Translations under genes and position numbers: made by a program | In this document: in pieces, positions 14,903-15,448 of the stretch | Numbering within the stretch: the stretch's first letter is position 1 | Layout: every line of letters starts with the position of its first letter | The notes under the pieces: generated by a model | Told to the model about the DNA's origin: nothing | The model's database searches: none | The model's input: the letters and a program-made list of their open reading frames with translations, nothing else | Assembly: GCA_009920595.1 (NCBI GenBank) | Contig: RFZR01000021.1 | Coordinates: 1-15,448, forward strand | Length of the DNA stretch: 15,448 bases | DNA from: Alphaproteobacteria bacterium | Lineage (GTDB): Bacteria; Pseudomonadota; Alphaproteobacteria; Rhizobiales; Beijerinckiaceae | Direction of reading: 5' to 3'

Positions 14903-15301
14903 ATGCGGTATCAGGCTTTGACACAGGGATTTCCGATCAAAACATATTTCACGAGAGCCGTTGCGACGCTTGCGATGGCGGGCATTTTGGGCGCGGCTTT
15001 ACCGCAATCCGCTCAGGCGGATCAGCGCTGGGATCCGGGGGCCGCAGCCATTGTGGGTGTGATCGGCGGCTTGGCGCTCGGCTCAGCGCTTTCGGGCGGC
15101 GGCGGACGGGGGTCAGTGGGATATTCTTATGGTTATGCAGAACCACGTTATGACGGATGGCGTCATCGCCATCATGGATATGGCGGGCCATCGGTCAGCT
15201 ATTATTGGGGACCGCCGCAACCGCAATGCTACATTGTGAATGAACGCGTGTGGGTGCGCGGATGGGGGTGGGATATACGCCCCGTTCGTTATTGCGATTG
15301 A
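14903..15301 (+). CDS. Small exported Gly/Tyr/His-rich protein
   Basis: The function is unknown. From the ATG at 14903 (GGAGG six nucleotides upstream, stronger than the ATG at 14831) it encodes 132 residues. Residues 1-40 form a signal peptide with a hydrophobic core (AVATLAMAGILGAAL) and AQA cleavage site. A hydrophobic glycine-rich stretch (AAAIVGVIGGLALGSAL, about 48-64) could span or associate with a membrane. Then come a Gly/Tyr/His-rich low-complexity part (70-105) and a C-terminal motif CYIVNERVWVRGWGWDIRPVRYC (109-131) bounded by two cysteines that could form a disulfide. This build, exported with a glycine zipper and a short Cys-x-Cys tail, is common among small envelope proteins of Hyphomicrobiales. 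The gene is followed by a strong terminator. Confidence 0.82.
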   Translation: MRYQALTQGFPIKTYFTRAVATLAMAGILGAALPQSAQADQRWDPGAAAIVGVIGGLALGSALSGGGGRGSVGYSYGYAEPRYDGWRHRHHGYGGPSVSYYWGPPQPQCYIVNERVWVRGWGWDIRPVRYCD

Positions 15302-15335
15302 TAATCGTTTTCGCTCATCATCAGAGACAAATAAA

Positions 15336-15361
15336 AAAGGCCCCGTTTTCACGGGGCCTTT
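15336..15361. terminator. Bidirectional intrinsic terminator
   Basis: A perfect 11-bp stem AAAGGCCCCGT/ACGGGGCCTTT (15336-15346 and 15351-15361) with a 4-nt loop lies between convergent genes. On the minus strand it is followed by TTTTTTATTT, giving a strong terminator for the transporter at the right edge. On the plus strand the tail CTTTCTGTTT is weaker but usable for the small exported protein. Confidence 0.92.
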
Positions 15362-15383
15362 CTGTTTCTGAGCGATCTAACGA

Positions 15384-15448
15384 TCAATCATCCGCATAGA
15401 TGTCGCGGTCCTTCGTTTCAGGAACGAAGAGCAGACCAATCACGAAGG
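15384..15448 (-). CDS. MFS transporter, C-terminal fragment
   Basis: Only the last 21 codons are in the window: FVIGLLFVPETKDRDIYADD and a TGA stop at 15386-15384. A final hydrophobic helix ending in PETKDRDIYADD is characteristic of MFS metabolite:H+ symporters (MHS type) and related organic-acid or sugar permeases, whose last loop reads PETK. The substrate cannot be told. The gene continues beyond the right edge on the plus-strand coordinate axis and is transcribed leftward into the strong terminator at 15336-15361. Confidence 0.75.
   Translation of the reverse strand, partial: FVIGLLFVPETKDRDIYADD

Noticed and set aside
1..15448. CRISPR arrays, insertion sequences, toxin-antitoxin or defence genes.
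   Set aside because: No regularly spaced repeats, transposase or recombinase motifs, or small paired toxin/antitoxin frames were found on either strand.

Overview
The window looks like chromosomal housekeeping DNA from an alphaproteobacterium, most likely of the order Hyphomicrobiales (Rhizobiales). This rests on protein families and gene order: an IscU-like scaffold divergent from folE and followed by hisI, a YidD-thrS pair, a BTLCP-type cysteine peptidase with a Sec signal, a lytic transglycosylase with an overlapping downstream gene, and a small exported Gly/Tyr/His-rich protein. G+C looks moderate, roughly in the low 50s by eye. Genus cannot be named from this sequence alone. I see no insertion sequence, integrase, CRISPR array, phage gene or plasmid function.

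Layout. 1-2360 (minus strand): thiD, an MFS transporter overlapping it by 4 nt, then the 5' part of an XRE regulator that runs off the left edge. The thiD leader can fold so that a 9-bp stem covers the ribosome binding site. 2493-3909 (minus): a secreted transglutaminase-like cysteine peptidase followed by a helical protein of unknown function. 4153-4959 (plus): a rhomboid protease, divergent from the peptidase across a spacer containing inverted repeats. 4972-6131 (minus): folE, an intrinsic terminator, then hisI. 6304-6744 (plus): an IscU/NifU-N type scaffold divergent from folE. 6767-7579 (minus): a MipA/OmpV-like outer-membrane protein. 7631-10063 (plus): yidD and thrS. 10078-10917 (minus): an exported protein built of three similar beta-rich units. 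11072-12692 (plus): a transglycosylase overlapping a DUF2336-like helical protein. 12697-13467 (minus): NAD kinase. 13617-14609 (plus): a Gfo/Idh/MocA oxidoreductase. 14633-14708 (minus): tRNA-Thr(UGU). 14903-15301 (plus): a small exported protein, then a bidirectional terminator. 15384-15448 (minus): the C-terminus of another MFS transporter.

Functional links. ThiD phosphorylates the thiamin pyrimidine, and its coupled transporter may import a precursor. FolE and HisI are metal-dependent hydrolases of the folate and histidine pathways and share strand and neighbourhood with an Fe-S scaffold. YidD (membrane protein insertion), MipA-like, BTLCP, rhomboid and the transglycosylase all concern the envelope. 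ThrS and a tRNA-Thr lie within 5 kb of each other.

I did not find a clearly new multi-gene system. The best leads are the SD-covering thiD leader, which has no recognisable THI box; the overlapping transglycosylase/DUF2336-like pair, whose enzyme has no clear Sec signal; the three-unit exported protein; and a group of inverted repeats in divergent promoters. No stretch over 300 bases lacks a gene.
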